Source: Oscillospiraceae bacterium
Lineage (GTDB): Bacteria > Bacillota > Clostridia > Oscillospirales > Ruminococcaceae
Length of the DNA: 6,500 nt
NCBI GenBank assembly: GCA_900768705.1
Contig: CAAGEB010000158.1
Span: 1-6,500, forward strand
Reading direction: 5' to 3'
A program made the position numbers and the translations under genes. The notes beneath the pieces were generated by a model. The model ran no database searches. It was not told the DNA's origin and saw only the letters and a list, made by a program, of their open reading frames with translations. This document shows positions 1 through 5,824 of the stretch, in pieces (position 1 is the stretch's first letter; each line of letters begins with the position of its first letter).

Positions 1-162
1 CCTCCCTCAAGGGAGGGGAAAAAGAGGGGTACTGCGTCCCCTTGCGCCCGCTTGGGGGGCCTAACGCCCCCACGCCCCCGAAAAGGTGAAATCAAGCCCT
101 TTGCACAGACCGGAACTGGTTTTTCGCTTCCTTTTGGCTTCCAAAAGTAAGCGGGGGTTCGG
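1..162. repeat. GC-rich gene-free stretch with inverted repeats
   Basis: No coding sequence is supported here. The stretch opens with a near-perfect palindrome at 1-16 (cctccc, 4-base loop, gggagg). It then has C-runs with a short direct repeat (cgccccca/cgcccccg at about 65-80). A strong hairpin lies at 125-153: arms cgctt-c-cttttgg and ccaaaag-t-aagcg pair over 12 bp with one mismatch around a ctt loop. The segment cgggggttcgg at 152-162 recurs at 6267-6277 on the other side of the gene cluster. G/C-homopolymer-rich inverted repeats between genes are typical of dispersed intergenic repeats in gut Clostridia, but copy number cannot be judged from one window. The 125-153 hairpin is not followed by a T-run on either strand, so it is not a terminator. 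Confidence 0.45.
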
Positions 163-213
163 TGATATAAAGAAATAGGCTGCTTTCTCATTTTTTGGAG
201 ATAGCAGCCTATT
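163..213 (-). terminator. Rho-independent terminator of the leftward gene cluster
   Basis: On the minus strand, about 28 nt after the yebC stop codon, an 11-bp perfect stem (arms 203-213 and 174-184) is extended after one mismatch by four more pairs (198-201 with 186-189), leaving an 8-nt loop. The RNA then reads through a U-rich run (UUUCUUUAUAU) just past the hairpin. This fits an intrinsic terminator ending the cluster. The plus strand has no gene arriving from the left and a poorer T-run after the hairpin, so the minus orientation is preferred. Confidence 0.8.
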
Positions 214-241
214 ATTTACAGCCTCTGATTTTTTAATAAAT

Positions 242-994
242 TCAATCCTCGTCCTCGTTTTCGGGAGCGTCCCAGTTGTGCCATACATTCTGCACATCGT
301 CGTTGTCATCGAGGGTTTCCAGGAGGAGAGACATCTTCTTTATCTGATCCTCGTCGTTCAATGCGGTATAGGTGGAGGGAACCTGTGCAGCCTCTGCGGA
401 AATAACCTCATAGCCCCGCTTGGTAAGCTCTTCCGCAACGGCTCCGACATCGGAAGAAGCGGTGGTGATTTCCACAACGCCGTCCTCAAAGCTGAAATCC
501 TCTGCACCGGCTTCGAGAATATCCTCCATAGCCTTATCCTCGTCTATATCGCCGTCCTCGTTGTTAAGTACGATAACGCCCTTCAGGGAGAACATAAAGC
601 TTACGCAGCCGGTAGCTCCCATATTTCCGCCAAATTTGTCGAAATAGTGGCGGATCTCACCTGCGGTACGGTTTCGGTTATCGGTAAGGCAGTCAACGAT
701 TACCGCAACTCCGCCGGGACCGTAGCCCTCGTAAACGCAGTTTTCGTAGTCGTTCTTTTCTGCGCCGCCTGCTGCTTTTTTCAGCAGACGGTCGATATTG
801 TCATTGGGGATATTGTTGGATTTTGCCTTCTGAACCAGCGTTGCAAGACGGGAATTATTGGCGGGATCGGCACTGCCGGTCTCCTTAACGCATACAAGAA
901 TTTCACGGCTGATTTTGGTGAAAATCTTAGCTCTTGCGCCGTCTTTTTCGCCTTTTTTACGCTTGATTGTACTCCATTTTGAATGTCCGGACAT
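242..994 (-). CDS. yebC: YebC/TACO1-family translation factor
   Basis: The 250-residue product has the family's diagnostic N-terminus MSGHSKWSTIKRKKG (1-15) and the conserved core around 88-135 (VYEGYGPGGVAVIVDCLTDN, then NRTAGEIRHYFDKFGGN and GCVSFMF). The length is normal for the family. The acidic tail DAPENEDED (242-250) is probably disordered. Members were long annotated as transcriptional regulators (PmpR-like). More recent work on bacterial YebC and mitochondrial TACO1 places them on the ribosome, relieving stalling at proline-rich motifs, which would suit this neighbourhood. The MSGHSKW start is of the YebC rather than YeeI/YebC2 type. The start at 994 is fixed by homology and by a strong ribosome binding site AAGGAGA (1001-1007), 6 nt upstream. 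It is the last gene of the cluster, 59 bp after the yitT-type gene, with a terminator following. Its own promoter in that gap is possible, but I found no convincing hexamers. Confidence 0.96.
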   Translation of the reverse strand: MSGHSKWSTIKRKKGEKDGARAKIFTKISREILVCVKETGSADPANNSRLATLVQKAKSNNIPNDNIDRLLKKAAGGAEKNDYENCVYEGYGPGGVAVIVDCLTDNRNRTAGEIRHYFDKFGGNMGATGCVSFMFSLKGVIVLNNEDGDIDEDKAMEDILEAGAEDFSFEDGVVEITTASSDVGAVAEELTKRGYEVISAEAAQVPSTYTALNDEDQIKKMSLLLETLDDNDDVQNVWHNWDAPENEDED

Positions 995-1053
995 AACTAT
1001 TCTCCTTATAAAAAAACATTATTATTGACTGAATAAACAAAAATCACAGCAGA

Positions 1054-1977
1054 CTAAGCATCTGCCGTTTTATTCCGCTTATCCCGCTTCTTCTTGTCGG
1101 GAACCGCCTCGATAAACCCTTTTCCCAGTACCTCGTTGGCGGTGGTGGTAATAACAAAAGCCATGGGATCTATTTCACGGACGGTGCGCTTGATTTTTGA
1201 ATAGGCACTGCGGTGAACCGCCGTGGCAATAACCTTGCGCTGTTCCTTGCTGTACGCCCCCTCGCCCTTCAGGAAGGATACGCCCTTGTTCATTTCCAGC
1301 AGCTTCTGAGCAATTTCATCCGATCTTACGGAAAAAATCAGCATAAATCTTGCTTCTTCACTGCCGTAAACTATCATATCAATACACTTGGACTGAACGA
1401 AAATCGCAATCAGCGCAAACAGCACCACATTTATATCCCTGTAAACCAGAATACCCATAGCCAGCACTGCTGCGTCCAGAGCGAAGGAGATTTTTCCGAT
1501 TTTCAAGTCGGGGAAGAACCGCTGAATAATCTTGATAAGAATATCCGTGCCGCCGGTGGTGCCTTCCCGCATATAATTCATACCCAGCCCTATTCCCATA
1601 AAAAGTCCGCCGAATATCGCCGCCAGAATTCCGTTTCCGTTATCCGCCCGATAAACGGGAAGAAGCAGCGGAGCCGCATAGTCGGTGATAACCGTCACCA
1701 CCGCCACGGAAAACAGCGTTTTCACCATAGTCATTTTATTGAGCAGAATAAAGCCCGCAATAATCAGTGGAATATTAATCAGCAGAATAAGCGTACCCAG
1801 CTTTATGCTGCACAGGGAGGTTACAATAATCGCAATACCCGTAACTCCTCCCGGAGCAATGTTGTTGGGTGATACAAAGCAGCACACGCCCAGGGAATAA
1901 ATTACCGAACCTATGGTAATTATCAGAAAATCAATAAGCACCCGAAGAAATCGCCGTGCTTTCATTCGTTTGTTCAT
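1054..1977 (-). CDS. YitT-family (DUF161/DUF2179) membrane protein
   Basis: The 307-residue product is an integral membrane protein of unknown transport or other function. Hydrophobic segments lie near residues 11-35, 45-79, 88-107, 116-133 and 166-196. The family's conserved loop SPNNIAPGGVTGIAI is at 36-50, and GLGMNYMREGTTGGTDILIK at 130-149. The soluble C-terminal domain (about 210-290, DUF2179 type) contains the typical GVSFLKGEGAYS (232-243), RKVIATAV (247-254) and IKRTVREIDPMAFV (262-275). The tail is lysine/arginine-rich (295-303). The open frame continues upstream into mrnC, but the start at 1977 is preferred: GAAGGT (1983-1988) lies 5 nt upstream and the protein then begins just before the first membrane segment. 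A second ATG at 1965 is possible. It lies 22 nt after mrnC and is probably co-transcribed. B. subtilis YitT and its paralogues have no firmly established function, so no substrate is proposed. Confidence 0.9.
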   Translation of the reverse strand: MNKRMKARRFLRVLIDFLIITIGSVIYSLGVCCFVSPNNIAPGGVTGIAIIVTSLCSIKLGTLILLINIPLIIAGFILLNKMTMVKTLFSVAVVTVITDYAAPLLLPVYRADNGNGILAAIFGGLFMGIGLGMNYMREGTTGGTDILIKIIQRFFPDLKIGKISFALDAAVLAMGILVYRDINVVLFALIAIFVQSKCIDMIVYGSEEARFMLIFSVRSDEIAQKLLEMNKGVSFLKGEGAYSKEQRKVIATAVHRSAYSKIKRTVREIDPMAFVITTTANEVLGKGFIEAVPDKKKRDKRNKTADA

Positions 1978-1999
1978 AAAATACCTTCGCAAAAAACAG

Positions 2000-2416
2000 T
2001 TATTCCGGCATACCCTCGCATATTGCGGTGAAAAGCTTTTCCAGTCTTTCCTCCTGCCCGGTGAGAGCCAGATATCCGAAGAGAGCTTCAAGGGCGGTAG
2101 CACGGCGGTATTCCGAGGGACGGGCGCTTTTCGGCACGGAAATACCTCCCGCATTGCGACCCCGCCGCAGAATATCCGCTTCCTTTTCGGAAAGCAGCGG
2201 TTCGATAATATTTACCGCCTCCGACTGATAGGAGGCTCTGACCTGTCTTACCGCAAGCTCGTGGAGCTTTCCCGCATTCGTCTGATGGTTGGCAACAATC
2301 CGCTGCCTTACCATAACCTCGTAAACGCTGTCACCGTAAAAGGCAAGCACATTCGGGCTGTACATAGCCGCCTGTCCTTCGGTAAGTATTTCAGCACCCA
2401 AGAATGTAGAAGACAT
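2000..2416 (-). CDS. mrnC: Mini-ribonuclease III
   Basis: The 138-residue product is a stand-alone RNase III catalytic domain without a dsRNA-binding domain, as in B. subtilis MrnC. In that organism the dimeric enzyme trims the 23S rRNA precursor stem during 50S assembly, stimulated by L3. The sequence shows the first catalytic motif NVLAFYGDSVYEVMVRQR (22-39, acidic residues D29 and E33). It also has AGKLHELAVRQV (48-59), the family-specific ADILRRGRNA (80-89) and the second acidic motif ATALEALFGYL (106-116, E110). All expected acidic residues are present, so it should be active. The start at 2416 is supported by GAGGAA (2424-2429), 7 nt upstream. An internal Met at residue 18 also precedes the domain but has less support. 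The start lies inside the preceding methyltransferase-like gene (26-nt overlap), suggesting coupled translation. Placement in an rplU-obg cluster makes sense as 50S biogenesis. Confidence 0.95.
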   Translation of the reverse strand: MSSTFLGAEILTEGQAAMYSPNVLAFYGDSVYEVMVRQRIVANHQTNAGKLHELAVRQVRASYQSEAVNIIEPLLSEKEADILRRGRNAGGISVPKSARPSEYRRATALEALFGYLALTGQEERLEKLFTAICEGMPE

Positions 2417-3098
2417 AACTGTATTCCTCGCTGTGAAGGTCGAACATATATATTTCCTTGTTAATCTCGCTTATTCCCGTGCGGGTATCGCCGTACTCTT
2501 CGTCCTCGCCGCTGCCTTCAAGTGATTTCATTGCTTCCTCAAGGGGACGGTAAAGACCTTTCGTCCAGTCGGTTTTGGGGGCTATGTAAAAATCCCGAAC
2601 CTTAAAGCCCTGTTCCTTTGCTTCACGAAGAACCTTGTCAAGGGGTTCGGGCGTTCCGAACCGTCTGCTGACATAGCATCCGGTATCGGGAGAGGGATCG
2701 ATAAGCCAGCACAGAGTTCTGAAAACCGCCGTGCCGCCATTCGCAAGACAGGAGCGCAGCCGTTCCAGTATCGGAGAGGCTCCTCCCGTTATCGCTCCGC
2801 CGTTGTATTGGATAAAGTCCCAGCCGCCGTCTTTGGCGGGTATTTCATAGGGCATAACCACTCTTGTTTCAAAGCCCTGCTCCGCCGCCTTGTCCGCACG
2901 GTGCTGCTCGGTGAAACAAGCAAGCGGGGAAATCCCGAAGGTCTGTTCAATCAGCTGCGGAGTATCACACTCGTCGCCGATAAACAGCGCATTGGCGGGG
3001 GTTATTTTTCCGCACAGCTCCAAAACCCTGCGGGAAGTTTCCGTACTTCCTGCCGTAGGTCTTTCAAGCCGGGCGATTAGATTGCTTATGAAGCTCAT
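2391..3098 (-). CDS. SAM-methyltransferase-like protein with degenerate cofactor motif
   Basis: The 235-residue product resembles a class I (Rossmann-fold) methyltransferase in layout, though I do not recognise a named family. Likely beta1 is NALFIGDECD (36-45), where a GD replaces the usual glycine-rich GxGxG. WDFIQYNGG (93-101) sits where the strand-4 motif is expected. ILERLRSCLANGGTAVFRTLC (110-130) matches the common helix plus L-x-x-GG-strand-5 pattern. GFKVRDFYIAP (164-174) fits strand 6, and a YSYVFYIL segment (227-233) ends the protein as in many Methyltransf_25-like enzymes. An acidic insertion (GEDEEYGD, 197-204) precedes it. The start at 3098 has GAGGAA (3105-3110) 6 nt upstream. 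It lies 18 bp after obg and overlaps mrnC by 26 nt, so it is surely expressed with 50S genes. An rRNA or ribosomal-protein substrate is a guess. With the weak motif I it may no longer bind SAM. Confidence 0.6.
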   Translation of the reverse strand: MSFISNLIARLERPTAGSTETSRRVLELCGKITPANALFIGDECDTPQLIEQTFGISPLACFTEQHRADKAAEQGFETRVVMPYEIPAKDGGWDFIQYNGGAITGGASPILERLRSCLANGGTAVFRTLCWLIDPSPDTGCYVSRRFGTPEPLDKVLREAKEQGFKVRDFYIAPKTDWTKGLYRPLEEAMKSLEGSGEDEEYGDTRTGISEINKEIYMFDLHSEEYSYVFYILGC

Positions 3099-3116
3099 AG
3101 ACTGTTCCTCGGAGAA

Positions 3117-4391
3117 TTATCTCACATAGTTGAACTCGAAGTCGTAAATAGACACCGGGTCGTCCTCCTGAATTCCCATTCGTTCAAGCTCGTCGATTAT
3201 GCCGCTGGAACGAAGAACCCGCTGAAAATATTGCAGGCTTTCATAGTCCTCCATATTGCAGGTGGAGAGTATGGGAGCCAGCCATTCCGCTTCCACGATA
3301 TATACGCCGTCCACCTTGCTGACGGTGAAGGAGTGCTTATCCTTCATTGCAGCCTCGATTTCCTCCTGAGAAAGGGGAACAGGCTCATAGCGTTTAACGG
3401 GCGGAAGCTTTTCAAGCTCGGCTGCCACTGCGTCCATCAGCTCGTCGGTGCCTGCTGTGGTGGCGGCGGAAATTTTGTACAGGGGAATATTTTTTTCGGC
3501 GAGGAATTTTTCAAATTCCGAAATCTGTTCCTCGGCTGCCAGATCGCATTTGTTTGCGGCGACAATCTGCGGAAGCTCTGCCAGCTCCTCGGAGAAATTG
3601 GCAAGCTCCGCATTTATTTTTTCAAAATCCTCTGCGGGGTTTCTGCCCTCAATTCCCGAAACATCCACCACATGGAGAATAAGGCGGCAGCGTTCCACAT
3701 GACGCAGGAACTCGTGACCCAGTCCCACGCCCTCGGAAGCACCTTCGATAAGACCCGGAATATCCGCCATAACAAAGGACTTTTCGCCTCGTTTTACCAC
3801 TCCCAGCACAGGCGTCAGCGTGGTGAAATGATAGTTGGCGATTTTGGGCTTGGCTGCGCTTACCACGCTTATGAGAGTGGATTTTCCCACATTGGGAAAT
3901 CCCACCAGTCCCACATCTGCCAGCAGCTTCAATTCCAGCGTAACATCAAATTTCTCGCCGGGAAAGCCGGGCTTTGCAAAGCGGGGAATTTGTCGTGTGG
4001 GTGTGGCGAAGTGAACATTGCCCTTGCCTCCCTTGCCGCCGTGAGCCACAATAACCGGTTCATCATCGGAAATGTCCGCAATAATTCTTCCCGTGTTGGC
4101 GTCCTTTACGATTGTGCCTCTGGGAACCCGTATAACGGTAGGCTCCATGGATTTTCCCGAGCAGCGTTTTGCTCCTCCGGGTTCGCCGTCGGGGGCGATA
4201 TACTTCCTTTTGTAGCGGAAATCGATAAGAGTGGAGAGGCTGTCGTCTGCCACAAACACAATATCCGAGCCTTTTCCGCCGTCGCCTCCGTCGGGACCTC
4301 CGGCGTTCACATATTTTTCTCTGTGAAAGGAAACCGCACCGTTTCCGCCGTTTCCTGCCTTTATGGAAATCTGAACCTTATCAACGAACAT
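3117..4391 (-). CDS. obg: Obg/CgtA GTPase, 50S assembly factor
   Basis: The 424-residue product is a full-length Obg, the essential GTPase that binds 50S precursors and links ribosome assembly to (p)ppGpp and growth. The glycine-rich Obg fold spans about 1-158 (KAGNGGNGAVSFHREK at 11-26, GGPDGGDGGKGSDIVF at 31-46). The G domain has G1 GFPNVGKST (164-172), G3 DIPGLIEGASEGVGLG (210-225), G4 NKCD (280-283) and G5 SAA (308-310). An OCT domain of Gram-positive type follows (about 350-424, including FTVSKVDGVYIVEAEW at 355-370). The open frame extends to 4448, but family proteins begin MFVDKV, and GAAGGAAG (4399-4406) lies 7 nt before the ATG at 4391, so that start is chosen. It follows rpmA after 140 bp containing a hairpin, a longer gap than elsewhere in the cluster. 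This may lower its expression relative to the ribosomal proteins. All GTPase motifs are intact. Confidence 0.97.
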   Translation of the reverse strand: MFVDKVQISIKAGNGGNGAVSFHREKYVNAGGPDGGDGGKGSDIVFVADDSLSTLIDFRYKRKYIAPDGEPGGAKRCSGKSMEPTVIRVPRGTIVKDANTGRIIADISDDEPVIVAHGGKGGKGNVHFATPTRQIPRFAKPGFPGEKFDVTLELKLLADVGLVGFPNVGKSTLISVVSAAKPKIANYHFTTLTPVLGVVKRGEKSFVMADIPGLIEGASEGVGLGHEFLRHVERCRLILHVVDVSGIEGRNPAEDFEKINAELANFSEELAELPQIVAANKCDLAAEEQISEFEKFLAEKNIPLYKISAATTAGTDELMDAVAAELEKLPPVKRYEPVPLSQEEIEAAMKDKHSFTVSKVDGVYIVEAEWLAPILSTCNMEDYESLQYFQRVLRSSGIIDELERMGIQEDDPVSIYDFEFNYVR

Positions 4392-4487
4392 TTTCTCACT
4401 TCCTTCATACGGGATATTATTCAATAATCTGCCCGGAATTGCAGTCAATATACCGTGCAGAGTTTTATGCGCCGCAGATAAACCAAT

Positions 4488-4510
4488 AAGCCGGATAAAA
4501 AATCCGGCTT
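4488..4510 (-). terminator. Hairpin between rpmA and obg, possible attenuating terminator
   Basis: A perfect 9-bp stem (aagccggat, 4488-4496, with its complement at 4502-4510) and a 5-nt loop begins 21 nt after the rpmA stop codon. On the minus strand the RNA after the stem is only moderately U-rich (AUUGGUUUAUCU), so complete termination is unlikely. A plausible role is partial termination or 3'-end protection, leaving abundant L21/L27 message and less obg message. A weak promoter-like TTGACT (4443-4448) downstream of it has no good -10 at normal spacing. Confidence 0.45.
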
Positions 4511-4531
4511 AGGGTGTACGAACAAAATAAC

Positions 4532-4810
4532 TCAGTCAGCGTAAACGCTTACCTGTTTTCTGTCTCTGCCGACACGCTCGAACTTAACCTTGCCGTCAAC
4601 CAGTGCGAACAGAGTATCATCGGAACCGATTCCTACATTGTTTCCGGGGTGAATGTGAGTACCGCGCTGTCTTACGAGAATATTGCCTGCCAGAACGAAC
4701 TGACCGTCTGCGCGCTTAACGCCAAGTCTCTTGGACTCGGAATCACGGCCGTTCTTGGTGGAACCCATTCCCTTTTTATGAGCGAAATACTGTAAACTGA
4801 TTTTAATCAT
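4532..4810 (-). CDS. rpmA: 50S ribosomal protein L27, precursor with cleavable N-terminus
   Basis: The 92-residue product is bL27, which reaches toward the peptidyl-transferase centre of the 50S subunit. The family signature GNILVRQRGTHIHPG is at 42-56. As in other Firmicutes, the mature N-terminus AHKKGMGSTKNGRDS (10-24) is preceded by a short extension, here MIKISLQYF. The extension matches the Prp cleavage motif L-Q/N-F-F-A, with Tyr instead of the first Phe, so cleavage is predicted between F9 and A10. Removal of this extension is required for function in S. aureus. The strong ribosome binding site GAGGAGG (4818-4824) lies 7 nt upstream within the end of prp, and the ATG overlaps the prp stop by 4 nt (ATGA). 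The enzyme and its substrate are thus made from adjacent, coupled frames. Confidence 0.98.
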   Translation of the reverse strand: MIKISLQYFAHKKGMGSTKNGRDSESKRLGVKRADGQFVLAGNILVRQRGTHIHPGNNVGIGSDDTLFALVDGKVKFERVGRDRKQVSVYAD

Positions 4811-5127
4811 GGTTTTTCCTCCTCATCAATTTCAAGCTTGACCTTTTTGTAGTCCTGAGCAATCATTTCGATATGTGTGTAAAGAGCGGAAATCATCTGC
4901 ACGGCGGATTTCACAGGCTCCGAAAGCCTGAGTGAAATACGGTTTTCTTCCACCGCAACCTCTGCCGAAGGGTCGAAATACTCGGTAACGGCGTTGCAAG
5001 TCAGCATAACGGCGGAGCTTACGGCGGCGCAAACTATGTCGCTGCCCTCAAAGCCGTAGCCCGCATGACCGCTGAAGGAAAAACCGCAGAAACCGCTGTC
5101 TTTCCGCAGGAAAACACATTTAAGCAT
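4807..5127 (-). CDS. prp: Ribosomal-processing cysteine protease Prp (YsxB)
   Basis: The 106-residue product belongs to the Prp family, which removes the N-terminal extension of L27 in Firmicutes and related bacteria. The catalytic region GHAGYGFEGSDIVCAAVS (20-37) shows the expected His (H21) and Cys (C33) with the family's spacing, and the length is normal. The start at 5127 shares one base with the rplU stop (TAATG), and no good Shine-Dalgarno sequence precedes it. Translation therefore probably depends on ribosomes finishing rplU, which keeps the protease below the level of the ribosomal proteins. Its stop overlaps the rpmA start by 4 nt. The substrate encoded next door carries the matching LQYF-A site. 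The gene is called ysxB in B. subtilis. Confidence 0.96.
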   Translation of the reverse strand: MLKCVFLRKDSGFCGFSFSGHAGYGFEGSDIVCAAVSSAVMLTCNAVTEYFDPSAEVAVEENRISLRLSEPVKSAVQMISALYTHIEMIAQDYKKVKLEIDEEEKP

Positions 5128-5432
5128 TATGCGTTGATTGCTTCAATTCTTACCTGGCTGTAAGGCTGTCTGTGACCCTGTTTTCTCTTGACATGCTTCT
5201 TGGGCTTGTAGGTGAAAACGGTGATCTTCTTGGACTTGCCGTTCTTGAGCAGGGTAGCCTTTACGGAAGCTCCGTTCACATAAGGAGCGCCTACGGTAAC
5301 GCCGTCGTCCTTGCCAACCATAATTACCTTGTCGAAGGTGATTTCGCCTTCTGCTTCAAGCTTTTCGATAAAGAGAACATCGCCCTCTTTAACCTGATAC
5401 TGCTTTCCGCCTGTTTCGATTACTGCGTACAT
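5127..5432 (-). CDS. rplU: 50S ribosomal protein L21
   Basis: The 101-residue product is bL21, a 23S-rRNA-binding protein of the 50S subunit. It begins MYAVIETGGKQYQVKEGDVL (1-20), and the conserved basic C-terminal stretch KPKKHVKRKQGHRQPYSQVRI is at 76-96. The length is typical. It is the first gene of the cluster. The ATG at 5432 has GAGG (5441-5444) 8 nt upstream at the end of a structured leader, and a consensus promoter lies about 80 bp upstream. The stop codon overlaps the prp start by one base. Confidence 0.98.
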   Translation of the reverse strand: MYAVIETGGKQYQVKEGDVLFIEKLEAEGEITFDKVIMVGKDDGVTVGAPYVNGASVKATLLKNGKSKKITVFTYKPKKHVKRKQGHRQPYSQVRIEAINA

Positions 5433-5506
5433 AGTAAATACCTCATTTTTTCAGTCTCGCTGTGTCAAGGCAAGCACTTCTGCTTTTAGACCTTACACAA
5501 GCGGCG
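5433..5506 (-). ncRNA. L21-leader-like 5' UTR of rplU
   Basis: The roughly 75-nt leader between the predicted start site (about 5505-5508) and the rplU ATG folds into one long, nested hairpin. Outer pairs are 5501-5503 with 5458-5460 and, after a bulged U, UGUGU (5495-5499) with ACACA (5461-5465). AAGG (5491-5494) pairs with CCUU (5467-5470). The inner stem AAGCA (5481-5485) pairs with UGCUU (5472-5476) around a GAAG loop. Position, length and the AAGGUCUAAAAGC...GCUUGCCUU core resemble the Firmicutes L21 leader described in Rfam. Such leaders are thought to mediate autoregulation by L21. The family match is from memory. The pairing is read directly. Confidence 0.7.
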
Positions 5507-5511
5507 ATATT

Positions 5512-5540
5512 ATTATACCACAGGTTATTCCGTTTGTCAA
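5512..5540 (-). promoter_or_regulatory. Consensus sigma-A promoter of the rplU cluster
   Basis: On the minus strand TTGACA (5535-5540) and TATAAT (5512-5517) are both perfect and 17 bp apart, with an extended -10 TGG just before TATAAT. Upstream of -35 the DNA is A/T-rich with A and T runs (about 5541-5575), compatible with an UP element. The predicted start is near 5505-5508. This should be a very strong housekeeping promoter, as expected for ribosomal protein genes. Confidence 0.92.
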
Positions 5541-5670
5541 GGGCTTTTTCAGATATTTTTCAAATAAAAATTCACTTCTGCGGAATTTTGTGAAACGGAT
5601 TGGGGTGTTGTCATTATGTTTAATAATTAATCGGCAATTTGTACATTTCGTAGAAAATGACGAATTACAG

Positions 5671-5699
5671 TTGACAAATATAATGCGTTATGATATAAT
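5671..5699 (+). promoter_or_regulatory. Consensus sigma-A promoter, rightward, no downstream gene
   Basis: TTGACA (5671-5676) and TATAAT (5694-5699) are perfect, 17 bp apart, with an extended -10 TGA (5691-5693). The predicted start is about A5706. It is divergent from the rplU promoter with 130 bp between the two -35 boxes. No convincing ORF follows, and a strong terminator ends at 5824, so it most likely drives a short RNA. Confidence 0.88.
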
Positions 5700-5705
5700 A
5701 TAACC

Positions 5706-5824
5706 AAACAAAGGAAGCGGATTTTACCTCCGTATCGTTTGTTTGTTTAGTTGTCTCCTTTCTTTTGTTCTACACATTTTATAATTTAATTTGACTTATG
5801 AGCCTTTGCGGGCTCATTTTTTTT
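5706..5824 (+). ncRNA. Candidate small RNA, about 118 nt
   Basis: The transcription unit is bounded by a perfect promoter and a strong intrinsic terminator. I found no ATG/GTG/TTG frame of useful length with a ribosome binding site, so it is read as non-coding. The 5' part can fold as AAACAAA (5706-5712) with UUUGUUU (5738-5744) enclosing GCGGA/UCCGU (5717-5721 with 5729-5733). A pyrimidine-rich, probably unpaired middle (about 5742-5770) holds CUCCUUUCU (5755-5763), identical to the conserved anti-Shine-Dalgarno tail of 16S rRNA. A competing pairing joins AAAGGA (5710-5715) with UCCUUU (5756-5761). I do not recognise a known family: there is no 6S, SRP, tmRNA or T-box signature. A trans-acting regulator that pairs with ribosome binding sites is inference. 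A leader for a lost gene is the main alternative. Confidence 0.65.
5798..5824 (+). terminator. Strong rho-independent terminator of the small RNA
   Basis: A 7-bp stem (atgagcc, 5798-5804, with ggctcat, 5811-5817) and a 6-nt loop are followed by a run of eight T (5817-5824, the first T being in the stem). An 8-base direct repeat TTTGACTT lies on each side (5790-5797 and 5822-5829). In the minus orientation the T-run would precede the hairpin, so it works for rightward transcription only. Confidence 0.88.

Noticed and set aside
125..153. Second terminator after yebC
   Set aside because: The hairpin is strong, but on the minus strand it is followed by an A-run and on the plus strand by a G-run, so there is no U-tail in either direction.
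278..982. Long plus-strand ORF opposite yebC (and similar ones opposite yitT, the methyltransferase-like gene and obg)
   Set aside because: Each lies opposite a gene with clear family motifs and a good ribosome binding site. Their translations show no recognisable domain.
1978..2154. N-terminal extension of the YitT-type protein
   Set aside because: It overlaps mrnC out of frame and is not membrane-like. A ribosome binding site and normal family start are present at 1977.
4392..4448. N-terminal extension of Obg to an upstream ATG
   Set aside because: Obg proteins begin MFVDKV, and GAAGGAAG lies 7 nt before the ATG at 4391. The extension would contain that ribosome binding site.
4420..4448. 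Promoter for obg
   Set aside because: TTGACT is a fair -35, but the hexamers at 16-18 bp spacing match TATAAT poorly.
5706..5824. T-box, riboswitch or 6S RNA
   Set aside because: No T-box sequence, no recognisable ligand-binding core, too short for 6S, and no gene downstream of the terminator to be controlled.
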